DNA of 64,000 bases from Pocillopora verrucosa (lineage: Eukaryota; Cnidaria; Anthozoa; Scleractinia; Pocilloporidae). The DNA is taken from positions 15,785,543 through 15,849,542 of the forward strand of contig NC_089322.1 of the NCBI RefSeq assembly GCF_036669915.1, in the 5' to 3' direction. The position numbers and the translations under genes were made by a program. Below are positions 20,919-31,557 of the stretch, piece after piece. The notes under the pieces are model-generated. The model searched no databases, was not told where the DNA came from, and worked only from the letters and a program-made list of their open reading frames with translations. Every line of letters starts with the position of its first letter. The stretch's first letter is position 1.

Positions 20919-23900
20919 ATGGCAACCGACGGTGAGTCAAAGGGGACTTAAACGCAAAAACACTTTTCCATTTTGCGTTTTCAACATTAAGTTGATTGTG
21001 TGTTTTCTACTTTAAGATGATATCATTCGGAAGAGGCTGTTGATTGATGGAGAAGGTGCGGGTGATGATCGCAGAATTACCGCGCTTTTGAAGACATTTC
21101 TGAAATGGTGTAATTCTACTGGCGAGGAGGAAGACAAGTTAGTACTGTTTCATATTTCTTGATCCAAGGATTTTCTTTTTTTACTTTAGATTTATATGTG
21201 CGATTTTTAGGAAAGCTTATTTCTAGAATGCGTGGCTACATAAGATTTGTCTCTGTAAGGTCGCGGTCAGCTGAAGAGTTGTTTACGAATACACTATTTG
21301 TATATTATGGTGTTAATGAAGTCTTCATACTGTGGACTGTGTACCTTATAGGTAAGCGACTCACTGTTTGATTTGGACTTTATGGGTCATTTTTTGACTT
21401 TTCAGGACTGTGACCAACGGCTCAATGAAACTGTATTAAGTAAGATTAGTTTAATTTCAAGCTATGGCATAGTTTTCGACTTTCTCAGTGTATTGACCAT
21501 TTAATAGGGACCTTAAGCAGTCAGGACAGCGATGTCAAAGAAGATGTAAATCAAAAAACGTAGTTATAGTCGAAGGAAGAATTTTGCAAAGGCTAGATGT
21601 CTCTTACTGTCTCTTATGGCACCACACCTCAGCTTCAGCATAATGTACATGAGCAGAGTTGAATTCCAAATGGAAACTCAAGTAATTTGTTGTCAGGGTC
21701 TTGGTTCTCTGATCACACAAATATGTGGGATTTCATGTTGTTGTTTTGCAGAGAATGGTTAAGACATGTACAAAGTTTTAAAGCACATTTGCTGAGTTAT
21801 TTTTCTGCTTATGAGATCTTTTGTTTTGCAACATCCTCAATACTATTGCCATCATGGCTTGCCTAACATCCTTAATAACATTGATGTAAGTAGCTCTTCC
21901 AGTTAAAGTTGAGCCTGGTTTTAACCAGCAATGCAAGCATGAGCACAAGTATAAAGTAATTATGCCAAATGAAAATGAATTTGACAAGCACAAGTATTAT
22001 CACAAGAAAAAAGAAGAAAATTTCCATCCTTGTGCTTGTGTTTGTGTTTATGCATGTGTTGAGGCTATTTTCATGGTGAAATAAGAGCTGTTAAGCTTGG
22101 GTTTGCACTTACATTTGTGCTTGTGTCGCTAGTGAAAAACAGGCTATACATTACATGGCTTTTCATTTTGTTTGTTGTTTTTCCTTTTCCAGTGATGCCA
22201 CATATCAGAAAATGCTTATTCAACTGGCTCAGTGTGAATTTGCTATTGGTAAAACACAGACTGTCTATGAAATGAATGAGCTGGAAACTGAAAACTATGA
22301 GAAGATTTATAGTGAAATAGGTAAGAGTAATTTTTGCTTGTAACTTAAATTGTAAATTTTAAATGTAAAAAAATTATTGCTCAATGAATAGATCTTTACA
22401 GGTTGCAGCAATTTGAGCCATTTCAGGAAAAGAAGTTTGAAAAAACTCCTTACTGTCAACCATACAATTCTTATGTTAGTTCAGAGAATTTAGTATTGGA
22501 TCAATTGGTTACCCCATACTAATATTTTTCTTTATTCTCATCACTTATCTGGTTGATATTGTAAGGAGAAATTCTGTCTTGGTGCACACTCATTTGAGTT
22601 AAAGGGTTAAATCAAGAGATGCATCTTTGAAGAAGTTGAAATGTTGATACTTACATGAAATGATTTGTGGTGTTACTTCCCATGAGTTACATGGTTAACA
22701 TTTTGCTTTAAAAAACAGAGCAGAGTATTTCACATGCCTATGAGGAAATTGCATCCTGCAAGACTGAGCTGCAGAAAGCAAAGAGGATACGAAGAAACAG
22801 ACAAGGTACAGGAACATTGTAAACAGTACATGTTACTTGTACTTAAACAGAAATTATGTAAGGCCATTTTTGATTACTGTGGTGCTTCATTTAGTCTCAA
22901 TTCTGCTTTCCACCTGTAAACTTTGAAATTCTTAACAGAAAACTCCATTGAGAAACTTAACTTTTTTTTCATCAATTGCCAAATTCTATCATACAAACTC
23001 CACTCCCATCTTCCCATATTCGTTGTGAGAGACTTGGAATTTCTTGGGTCCAGGCTTGAGACAAAAAGAGTAGCATCTTTTGAATACCAACTTTTATGTT
23101 TATTTAGAATATGATGCACTTGCTAAGGTTATCACCCAACATCCAGAGAGGCAAGAAACTCTAAAGTAAGTGTGGATTATTTTTGTATTTTTTATTTGCC
23201 TTCTTAAATGATTCAACAACCTTTTGTTATCAGCAAGTCATTTGTATTAACCTAACTGGCAAGGTTTTCCAGAGATATTTATTGAGGAAGTAGTGTATTT
23301 TTTTATTGCATTGGATCTAACTGTTCAGTTGAATTTTCTCTTTGCAGACAAATTGAAGAACTAGATAAAGAACTCAGTTCTCTGACAAGTACTAAAGAAA
23401 GTCTTTTATCCAAGGTAGGTGAATCAAATTAGCAAATTTCTTCAAAGTGCTCTTGTCAGAATTGTATGGACAGAGAGATAGAAATGTGAAAGAATTGAAA
23501 CAAGTAAGAGCACTGTAGACTACAGAGGAAAAAACAAGGGAAGGATGAAAAAATATTCTTTTTTATTGACCCTATCTGCAGACCTTCTCAAAGTTTCCCT
23601 TAAAATATTAAGTAACAAGGGATACTGCCTCTCCCATGGATGGGAAAGTAAGTAAAACACATCATCCCTTTCTTCACAATTTTAAGAGCATTTCATGGCA
23701 TGGTAACCATGTGCATGTTGATGTATGAGGAGTTTTGAGGCATGATAGTATAAGACTTGATAGATCCCAACGAACTTTATGAGCCAGAAATTCTGTTTCT
23801 TATCAGAGAAAGTCAAGTACAAATAAGTAGTTTGAAAATATCAATTGTATAATTATGTTATTGGATATTTCCTTCCTTTTTTCCAGCTTGAACTGCGACA

Positions 23901-24810
23901 GAAACAGTTCCATCTTCTCATCAACACAATTCACGAGTTACAACGGATGCTAGAAGGTGAGACTTCTCCACGTAACTCTTCACACTCCAACATCAGTTTG
24001 TATATTCTCTATACTGTTTTCCATACATTTCCAAAGGTGCTGACAAGGAGAATTTCTTATCCAATCAAGGTTTTCTTTTGTTAGTGATCGTTTCCATTAT
24101 TCTCATGACTTTAATGTGTGATTCAGGGGGGGTATGGTGAGGAGAGATTGGACATTAGTCACTATCAGGGGTCAAAAGTGGAAATGCAGTGGAATATAAA
24201 TCACAAATTATTTTTGCACTGACAAGCAGGATTCGCAAATTTAGTCTATCAAATTTGTCAGTATTGAATGAAACAGTATTAGACCTGAGCAATCGTGGCC
24301 AACTCTATAACATTTTTCCAAGGGGGTGGACCTCACATATAATTATATGAATAGATGGCGGACTGTCATATGAACAGATGTTTTTGACTGTGAAGGAAAA
24401 ATAGTAAAAATATCATCACTTCACTGGTGTAGTTACAACCAACATGATGACCATCTCCCAGTTGGCTTGTCAGCTCAGTTGGTAAAGCACTGCCTAGGTA
24501 TCGCAGAGGCCATGGGTTCAAATCCTATACCGGCCAGAATTTTTTTCAAGACTTATTTTTGCTACTGCTTAATTATTGTTTGTTACTGCAAAAATAGCTC
24601 TCATATTCACAGATGTTTTTGTATTGTCAATCCTGGTGTTAAGTTCCTTCTCTTCTGAGATGTAAGGATCCGGGAGTTAATGCACCAAGATGTTCTCTCT
24701 TTGTAATGCTTAACTCAGTATTCTTCATCCATTGTGTCTCAACAGAAGACAAAACTGATACAGATGAACCTTCCTCTACCACTGAAGCTTCTGCAATGGA
24801 CACCAGCTAA
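20919..24810 (+). CDS. THOC7: THO complex subunit 7
   Basis: This gene is complete, with nine exons: 20919-20931, 21017-21137, 22193-22320, 22719-22805, 23108-23165, 23348-23414, 23887-23956 and 24746-24810 account for eight, and the junction phases all agree; the CDS is 609 nt (202 aa; human about 204). Exon 1 contributes only four codons plus one base. Diagnostic blocks are DDIIRKRLLIDGEGAGDDRR, FLKWCNS, QCEFAIGKT, ENYEKIYSEI, RIRRNRQEYDALAKVI and LELRQKQFHLLINTIHELQ. The middle and C-terminal half form the long coiled coil with which THOC7 joins THOC5 in the THO/TREX complex that couples transcription to mRNA export in the nucleus. The short acidic tail ends SAMDTS. The exon count as listed is eight; I use those coordinates. 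The introns carry a MITE-D, a partial family A MITE and a SINE. Confidence 0.96.
21912..22144. mobile_element. MITE-like element, family D, in THOC7 intron 2
   Basis: The left end AGCCTGGTTTTAACCAGC and the right end (reverse complement AGCCTGTTTTTCACTAGC) form inverted repeats. Each is followed by stretches rich in ACAAGCACAAG. It is about 233 bp with no ORF. Confidence 0.7.
22440..22610. mobile_element. MITE-like element, family A, left end missing, in THOC7 intron 3
   Basis: It retains CTCCTTACTGTCAACCATAC, GAATTTAGTATTGGATCAA and the right end TTTGAGTTAAAGGGTTAA. The expected left terminus is absent. Confidence 0.7.
24463..24640 (+). mobile_element. tRNA-headed SINE-like element in the last THOC7 intron
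   Basis: The head has an A-box (TCAGCTCAGTTGGTAAAG) and a B-box (GGGTTCAAATCC), and a weak acceptor pairing TGGC/GCCA. The anticodon loop is not a proper tRNA loop (no T33 in the best alignment), so this is not a functional tRNA gene. The tail TTTTTTTCAAGACTTATTTT and CTACTGCTTAATTATTG matches a coral SINE I recall. Confidence 0.7.
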
Positions 24811-24919
24811 TTTCTGTTGATTTATGTCTAGCCTGTGTAGCTGGTAGATTTGTATCAGTTTAGGGGATGAGCAACTATACAGACTAATTTATGTTGAATG
24901 CTTTTTGTACATAATGCTT

Positions 24920-24925
24920 AATAAA
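24920..24925 (+). terminator. THOC7 polyadenylation signal
   Basis: A canonical AATAAA lies 110 bp after the THOC7 stop codon, in the right orientation. Confidence 0.75.
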
Positions 24926-25259
24926 CCATTAAAGAAAAGGGAAATGTAAGTTTGTGGCAATTTTTAGTTTTGCGATTTACTGACCTCCAAAACTACCAGT
25001 CACACAACTCTTTTTATAAGTGTCACGCGTCACTTATGGCGTGACATTAGTAAAAAAGAGTGTGACATGGTCACAGTATTATTGCAACCTTATCAAAGAA
25101 TGCAGAAGTGTCGGGAGCAGAGGGAATTTAGGGGAAAGAAAGTAACAGATTCTCTTTAAAGACGGAGATAAGTATTGGTTATTTGCACTTTCTCCGGTTG
25201 TTTTTTCGTAAACATTTCTTCATTTTAGAGAAGATTGATTTACGAGGGCACCACAAGCG

Positions 25260-28200
25260 ATGGCTAGCCCTCAAGACAAAAATTCAAGGCGAGTCCCTCT
25301 ACTTGATCACGAGAAACACGGGTCTTTAGCTCCCCGTAACCCAGCACGTATGCCGGGCATCGCCTGTACCATTCAAACTAACATGTGTTTTCACAATTAA
25401 ATATAACTTACGAAACCCCCACAATTATGGGAACTTTTACTGTACGCATGCGCATTTCATTGGTTCCTCAATTTGAGAGTGGACGGTCTTCAGTTCCTTG
25501 AAACATAACCTTTGATCCGTTTGCCAAGCGTTCCTTACAAACGATTCCTGTACGATCTTTCCGAACGTTTTAATGGGTTTTGCCAAGAGAATATGGACGG
25601 TCCATTATTTCTTGTTCCTACTTATTATAATATTGCAGCATCTCAAGAGGATATTTAGTCGGTAGTAGCGTTTTAGAGGCTTTTTCTCTACAATATTCAG
25701 CAGCAAGTCAAACTGAATCAAACTTCTTTATTCATCAGTATAACTGATGTAAATTACTATCAGAATTTTTTCCACGAGTTTGGAAGAAGAATGCAGACAC
25801 CACCAGCCCCTCTCCCGACCCCTCCTTCCCCACCCCCCTTCATTTTTTCAACAGCATAATTAAGCGTTTTGAGACCTTAGAATGCAAATTTACACTAACC
25901 TCGCACACGCAGTTCATTCGCCTGAAGTCTGAATTTTCACGTGTGGATCTTTCCAATCATTTGCATTTACGGTTCCTCGTGGTCTGAACTGTTACGCTTT
26001 TCAGTGAAAACGTCGTAAAGGAAAAAAATTCTGACTTTAAGCATGGCTGGAAACTTGTGAGGAATGGTCTGTGCTTGAAGACTCGACAATGAATGGCAGC
26101 TCCCCAGAAAGTCTTCTGCTGTAGTACACAAGGTAAGAGTTGAGTTCAACTTGAAAATTGTCGTCGACCTTTCAAATGAGAAAATTCTGAACAGTGCTTG
26201 TGTTTTGAACTAGGTCGTTGCAAAAAATACTTCACACTTGGGTCTCCGTGGGGGAGTTGATAAATGAAATTATTACAGAACCGATAAAGGGCAATTTTAT
26301 CGATAAACTGCATTGTAGTCTATCCAAACCATGTAGAGATTGGTGCACCATGATTCTGTTCACCTGTAAATAATCTTTCTACTGTAAAACATGTAAAGAT
26401 AAATCAGGACTAGCTCAAGCTGAAAAGGCGTTTGATTCATCGAAGATAAATGTGGTTGCATGGCAGAAAACTTTCGCACTGTTTTACTGTATAAGGCTAA
26501 GTCTATCCGAATTCAGATTATAACCCAAACTGCATGTGAACTAGAATAAACGAGATTGTTGGTTTGGTCCTTTTTAGATAACGAGCTTTGAGGAAAATTA
26601 CCAAATAAAGCATAGGAGTGGATGGGAAGAAAACGAAAACAAAGAATTAAGCTCGGGTAAGTAACAGAATTACGATTGCTATAAACAGGCTTAGAATGTG
26701 TGTATGTGGCCGCTGTTCTCAAGATTCAAGATGATGCATGCACAAAATCTATGTTGGTTAGTTAGGCTAAGAATGTCTACCTACGTACCATGCTGGCCTG
26801 TAGAGGCGGTCGAAGGTTAAAACCAAAAAGTAGAATGCTTTCAGATTTTTTCGTCTTAGGAGAATCAAAAACACGGATACTATTTTGATCAAAAGAAATA
26901 AATTTTAAAAGAGGCGTTTCGAAACTTCCCCTGAAATATAACTTCCCCTTCCCCAGGCAAGTTATTTTACGGCAAGTAGTTCGTATTTAAGCCAAAACTC
27001 AATCATCAATCAAAACCAAGTTAAAACTTTACGAACTCGTTTATCAACCAAAAATGCGTTCTTGAGAAACTTCCTACCAATTTTAACTGTGGAAACAAAT
27101 CTTAAATAGGCTTTCGGACTTTTTGTGTTAGAAGAAAGAATAAACGATTCAAGGAAAACAATATGCAAATTTGAATTAGATGACATTTTGTTATGTAACC
27201 TCGTCATTCACAAAGAATGATCGGAATGTAAACAAACTTTGTAGTACACTTCAAAAGAAACTAGACCCTGTGAGCAAGGTAACTGGGATACCTGGATGGC
27301 ACTGGATCCTTGGAATCAAGTGTAGTGATACTACGGGTGTCGGACTAGTATACTGAAATAGTGAGCTCAAGTCTATTTCAAAACATAGGCATGCTATGCA
27401 TGCAAGAGTTATTTTTTGTAGGGTGGGTGGATTACTTGAAACATTGTAAGTGGTCTACATTCTTACAAAAGGAAAGAAGAGTATTAACGCGGAAAAGAAC
27501 GAAAATGTCGAGTTACCTCACACACAGTTATCTTACAGCTTACCGAGCGTCACGCAATCGCCGTTTCCGCGATCAGCCTTCACGATTATTTGCACTATTG
27601 TGGAAAATTCCTGGGCCATTTCTTGATGAAAATCGATCATAATATAATTTCAAGCCTTCAATATAGTCTTCTTACTTTGCGCGCGAGTTGGTTGGTGTGA
27701 TGTCTGTACAGATTTTACCGACGTAATAAAATTAGATGACGCGAATAACAGTGATGGTAAAGCAAGCTTAAAACGGCAGAAATCGCCAGAAACTACAACG
27801 GATACACAGGGTGTGCGTAAGTTTTATTGATTTTACGAGAAAAATGTTCATATTTCGAAATATTTATCGTTGTAAATCGACCATATTTCGTTCCCTATAC
27901 TATTTCTTATAACGTGTTCAAATTTTCAACGGTTCCCCTCGTAACTTAACACCGAGTCACACAACGCGTGACGCGTTCATGAATTAATCGTTGGCTTTTT
28001 CTCTAGGCGTGAGCTTGGGCCGCCTGCGACAAGACAATTGCGTAAACAATACGTAACATAATAACATTATACACAAAAAACACAGGATTTTGAATCATGC
28101 ATTTATTAAAAAGAATATCCATACAACTACAGTGAAAACAAACATAAGATTCACCTATAAGCAAAAATCTCGTGGTTCGTCATGTGACCCGGACCTGTCC

Positions 28201-31074
28201 GAGCATGACAACGCCAATCATCATCAAGATATCACGCGTGATCAGCATGTGAACACCTAATTGGATCACAGTTAGTTGTCATGGTGTTGAGGGCCCAATG
28301 ACCACTGGGTACTATTGCGCAATTTTTTCCATTTTGTGGCGGAGGATCGAGGAAAACAAAAGACGACAGAAAACAAAGGCATTTTATGACTGGGCTACCA
28401 CAGGTATCCCAGTAAATATTGGCGCCAGAAGCAGTTTTATGTTGCGAAGTTTGCGATTTTACTTTGTGGTTCGATCGAATACTGTGGTGTAGAAGAGGGT
28501 GAATCTTTGTAGAATCATGGCGAAATCACGTAAACCCTCTCGTGATATTACAGCAGAGAAGGAAGCTGGTGTAGTGTGACCTTCAAGAATGTCCTAGAAG
28601 TAGCTGTGTCATGCTGAGTCATCCCTGAATCTATATATAAATAGAATCTATTGTAATGTTACGGAACGTTTTAGATCCTCAACCGTACCTATAAAAGCCG
28701 AGCATGTAACTAGATGTAGCGAGTAGTTTAGTTGCTGGTATAGCCCGTCAGATATCAATAAAGGTGTATGCTGCAGAATACAAGACGTCCACACTTCAGC
28801 TGGTACCGAGAAATCTGGTTTTGTAGTCGATAATAAGAAAAAGAAAGTGAGTAGAAAGGAAAGTCATTCACTGTACATTTACAAGGTGTTGAAGAAAGTT
28901 CATCCAGATACTGGAGTTACAACCAAATCCATTGCAAGAGACCAGCCAAGTGGAACTACGAAGATGAAACGTAATTCTGGGACTGGGACTGAATGTGCTA
29001 ATACTCCAGTTCTATACGTTTTCGTTCTTTAGGTCACAACAACCACATTCGCTGCATCATTTTTTATGAAAACTGTTGCTGGATTGACCATTTTGATTCA
29101 TATGAGGGGGGATTCGTCAATGGGTTGCTTTAAGGTGCTTTCGATAAACAATTGATTTGAGGTTAATAACTGATCAAAGTTATTCGTATCTGCCTTAATG
29201 GGCAATGACTATAGATACAAAAGTAAATGCAAAAATAATTTAATGCTATAAAAACTTGTCCAAGTTATTTTAACAATACATTAAATACTGTAAAATATAA
29301 ACCAAAGAGAAACTCTCTCTCTCTCTAATATAATCTTAATAAAAATAATTAAAGTTTACCTGATGACGTTCTGAAAGGATAGGTATTTAATGTTCGATAA
29401 AAAAATAAGTCTAGTTAAAGGTTGTTTGTGTTCCTAACTTGTCCATTCAAAAAGAGCCGAGGTTTTGGTACTGTGAGGGAGTACAGAGAATTCCTCCACC
29501 GGTTGCATTGAAAGCTTAGAATTCGTGTCCATTACGCCAATCCTTATCGCAAAAATAAAGCTACAGTTACAACCTTAATTTCTGCCGAAATCGTCTGAGG
29601 GTTTCAGCCCTCTAGGTACTTTACCTGTCATCCTAAATTGGATAAACTCGTTCGACTCTGTTTAATTTGTGAGACTTTGAAATAAAACTTTAACGCCATT
29701 TTTCTTGTGTTGTTTTATTTATGATTACTATTAGAGCATTTTTCAATTAAGTGCCGAATGTAATTCGGGATTGTTTTGTTTTTGCATTGTTTTGCTCAGT
29801 GATTGGTCCAGGAAACTCGCGCCAATCTTTCAGATCGGATGTAAAACTAAAGCCAATCACGACTTAGTCGCTCGCGTTTTCCTGCGCTTTTTGTGAGACC
29901 TCGTAAGGAGAGAAATATAGATCATAACAACATTAGCTTGGGACTCTCTTCCAACGACTCTCAGAGCTGAGAATAAACTTTTAAAGAGAATTATAATCAT
30001 AATGTTAATGATAGAGCAATTTTCAATTGTGTGTCCAAAGTTATCCATAGTTGCTTCCTTTTTTTTTTTTTTGCTCTTCTTCGCTTTGTGATCGGTTCAG
30101 AAAACTCGCTCCAATCTCTTAACCAATCAGACGCTAAAGTAAAACCAATCACGGAGTAGCTTGAGTTCATAACGTAAAATGGGTTATTAATACCAATTTA
30201 CCTTGTGATACTCTCCCACCGACGTAGCACTACAGTTTCTTTAGAAACTTACTCTCCTTATAAAACCAATCACAACTCTTTCTTCTGCGTTTTCCCGCGC
30301 TTTAGGAAGTTTGGTCGGATTTACTTTGAGGTCTCTTAAAGGTATTTTCTTTTTTTCCTATTGGCCGTTGTAATTACTCTGGTTTTGGTTTTATGACTCT
30401 CAATTGAAAAGCGCTCTATGGCTCTTACCATTATTATATTACAGTTGAGGTTCAATAAATGAACAAATGCCTTAACTTTACGCCCTTTAACGCCTTGAAG
30501 TGATTTAAATATGAATTCTCCATACAAAACTATCTACACGTTATCTATATAATAACAAATCAGAATACACCAACTCATTAATCTGAGGGCGATTTCTTTT
30601 TTCTTTTTTTTTGTTTTGTGACATAATACCGAACTGATTCTCTTTATCAGTTTATAGAGAAAATTAAGGCATCTAGTAGGGAGAATTGCGAATCAAATCT
30701 TAGAAAAATGAAAAGATCCATGACTCTCTGTAATCTCAAGTGAAAAGAAACAGTGCCATAATTTTCGCATCGTAAAAAATTCACCCAATATTTCCTGTTT
30801 TTAACTTTTCAATCGTGTGTTCATTTTTACTCCTCCTTTTGGGCAAATTGCATTACCTACTGAACACCTGGGCCTTGTATATATAAAAAAAAAAACACTC
30901 AAAATAGCTGTGAAAATTAAAAAGTTCTTGTGTAAAGTAATACCAGTTTTCCTTCAAGTGTACAGGAGGAGAAGTCTTTGTCCAGGATTAGTCGCTACTC
31001 TGTCTCTTGTCGCCTTCATTCTCGTCCTCTGTCGGTTCTTTTTGCCTAAAACAAACATTTTGAGTAAAGAAGAT
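25260..31074 (+). CDS. candidate first two coding exons of a type II membrane protein
   Basis: Exon 1 (25260-25347) starts [20 protein letters not shown] and ends at GCAC/GTATGC. Exon 2 (30959-31074) follows the acceptor TTTTCCTTCAAG and joins in phase, giving [10 protein letters not shown], a strong hydrophobic helix ([20 protein letters not shown]) and KTNILSKED. It then reaches a good donor, GAT/GTAAGA. Together this is a 29-residue basic cytoplasmic tail with a sorting-like VPLLDHE motif, an Arg cluster, one membrane anchor and the start of a lumenal part: a classic type II architecture. No downstream exon was found in the window; the next gene is on the other strand. The intron of 5.6 kb is filled with repeats. 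Exon 2 alone could instead be read through to a stop 10 codons later. The pairing is an inference from phase and topology; no family was recognised. Confidence 0.4.
25348..27374. other. no gene seen
   Basis: This lies within the proposed long intron. I see one C-rich run at 25799-25850, no inverted-repeat element I can place and no convincing exon on either strand. Confidence 0.4.
27375..27964 (+). repeat. 590-bp repeat module, copy 1
   Basis: It is colinear and nearly identical with 41115-41903 (shared start ATTTCAAAACATAGGCATGC, shared end TAACTTAACACCGAGTCACA). The other copy carries a 196-bp insertion that is absent here, so this is the unfilled state. No protein is recognisable. Confidence 0.85.
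28159..28417 (+). repeat. single copy of the about 246-bp module
   Basis: It begins AAGCAAAAATCTCGTGGTTC and ends CAGGTATCCCAGTAAAT. The same module is present three times in tandem at 42825-43533. In both places it follows the 590-bp module, so the two modules travel as a pair. Confidence 0.85.
28517..29032 (+). pseudogene. histone H2B-like relic interrupted by a solo LTR
   Basis: The first part (28517-28569) opens with an ATG and a basic tail ([18 protein letters not shown]). A solo LTR follows, and the frame resumes at 28799. The second part carries [20 protein letters not shown] and then KVHPDTG, which is the H2B junction of N-tail, helix 1 and loop 1. After TTKSIA the H2B similarity stops, where MNSFVNDIFERIA-like residues are expected. 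The frame instead runs through unrelated residues to a stop at 29030. The histone-fold core (helices 2, 3 and C) is missing, so no functional H2B can be made from this copy. The long basic N-tail is longer than canonical H2B and recalls tail-extended H2B variants (inference). Confidence 0.75.
28570..28798 (+). mobile_element. solo LTR with intact target-site duplication
   Basis: It is 229 bp, begins TGTAGTG and ends ACACTTCA (TG...CA). It is flanked by the 5-bp duplication GCTGG at 28565-28569 and 28799-28803. A TATAAAAG box at 28690 and an AATAAA at 28757-28762 have the spacing of an LTR promoter and poly(A) signal. No internal retroelement sequence remains, so the two LTRs recombined. A 5-bp duplication fits Ty3/Gypsy or BEL elements. 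Confidence 0.85.
29033..29731. other. no gene seen; short CT microsatellite
   Basis: A (CT)n run lies near 29310-29325. The rest shows no exon, inverted repeat or recognisable element. Confidence 0.4.
29732..29907 (+). mobile_element. MITE-like element, family C, right part missing
   Basis: It begins AGAGCATTTTTCAATTAAGTG and carries GTGATTGGTCCAGGAAACTC and AAGCCAATCACGACTTAGTC, as in the 2843-3120 copy, then loses similarity. Confidence 0.7.
30012..30418 (+). mobile_element. MITE-like element, family C, with internal extra sequence
   Basis: Its ends AGAGCAATTTTCAATTGTG and (right) CTCTCAATTGAAAAGCGCTCT are inverted repeats. The middle (about 30160-30240) has no match in the other copies and may be a later insertion. 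Confidence 0.75.
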
Positions 31075-31557
31075 GTAAGATATGTCCAGAAATGCATGAA
31101 GTAACGAAAATGGCAAAAATTCGTCAAAATCGTCAAATCCATGAACATTCACTCGCTTTGAGAAGGTTTCGTCGAATCTGCTATTTTCGTTACTGGGTGC
31201 ATTTCCGGACATAAGTGAAAACATTTTACGAGAGAGCTAGAAATCACGTTTCCATCATCACTTGGCTGTTGTTATTGACTTAGCTTGTTCACCGTATTTA
31301 TTAATTTATTAATAAATTAATAAGTCTCTATGTATTTATTTATTTTTTCTCAGATTGCGGTTGTTGCATGCATTGATCAATGGCTTAAATGTTAACAATC
31401 TTAAAGACTGAAATAACCATACTGAACCATGACCAGTTAACAAACTGTCAGAATGTGCTCTTTGTGTAGAAGATTAAATCTTACAGTCATAAAATTTTTT
31501 CTTCACAAGTAATGGTAGATAATGTTACTTCTACAAAATCACTCACCAGAAACAAGC
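31075..31557. other. 3' flank of the TPR-CHAT gene
   Basis: No gene is seen. Minus-strand AATAAA signals occur at 31335-31340 and again in the AT-rich stretch 31294-31320, so the TPR-CHAT 3' UTR probably ends here. Confidence 0.5.
31335..31340 (-). terminator. likely TPR-CHAT polyadenylation signal
   Basis: AATAAA on the minus strand, about 220 bp after the stop codon, in an AT-rich context. Confidence 0.5.

Noticed and set aside
24463..24540. functional tRNA gene
   Set aside because: A and B boxes are present, but the acceptor stem and anticodon loop are poor and a SINE-like tail follows.
20919..24810. a ninth THOC7 exon
   Set aside because: The coding chain is complete with the eight exons listed (609 nt, all phases agree). 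The count of nine in the summary and at the start of the THOC7 entry should be read as eight.
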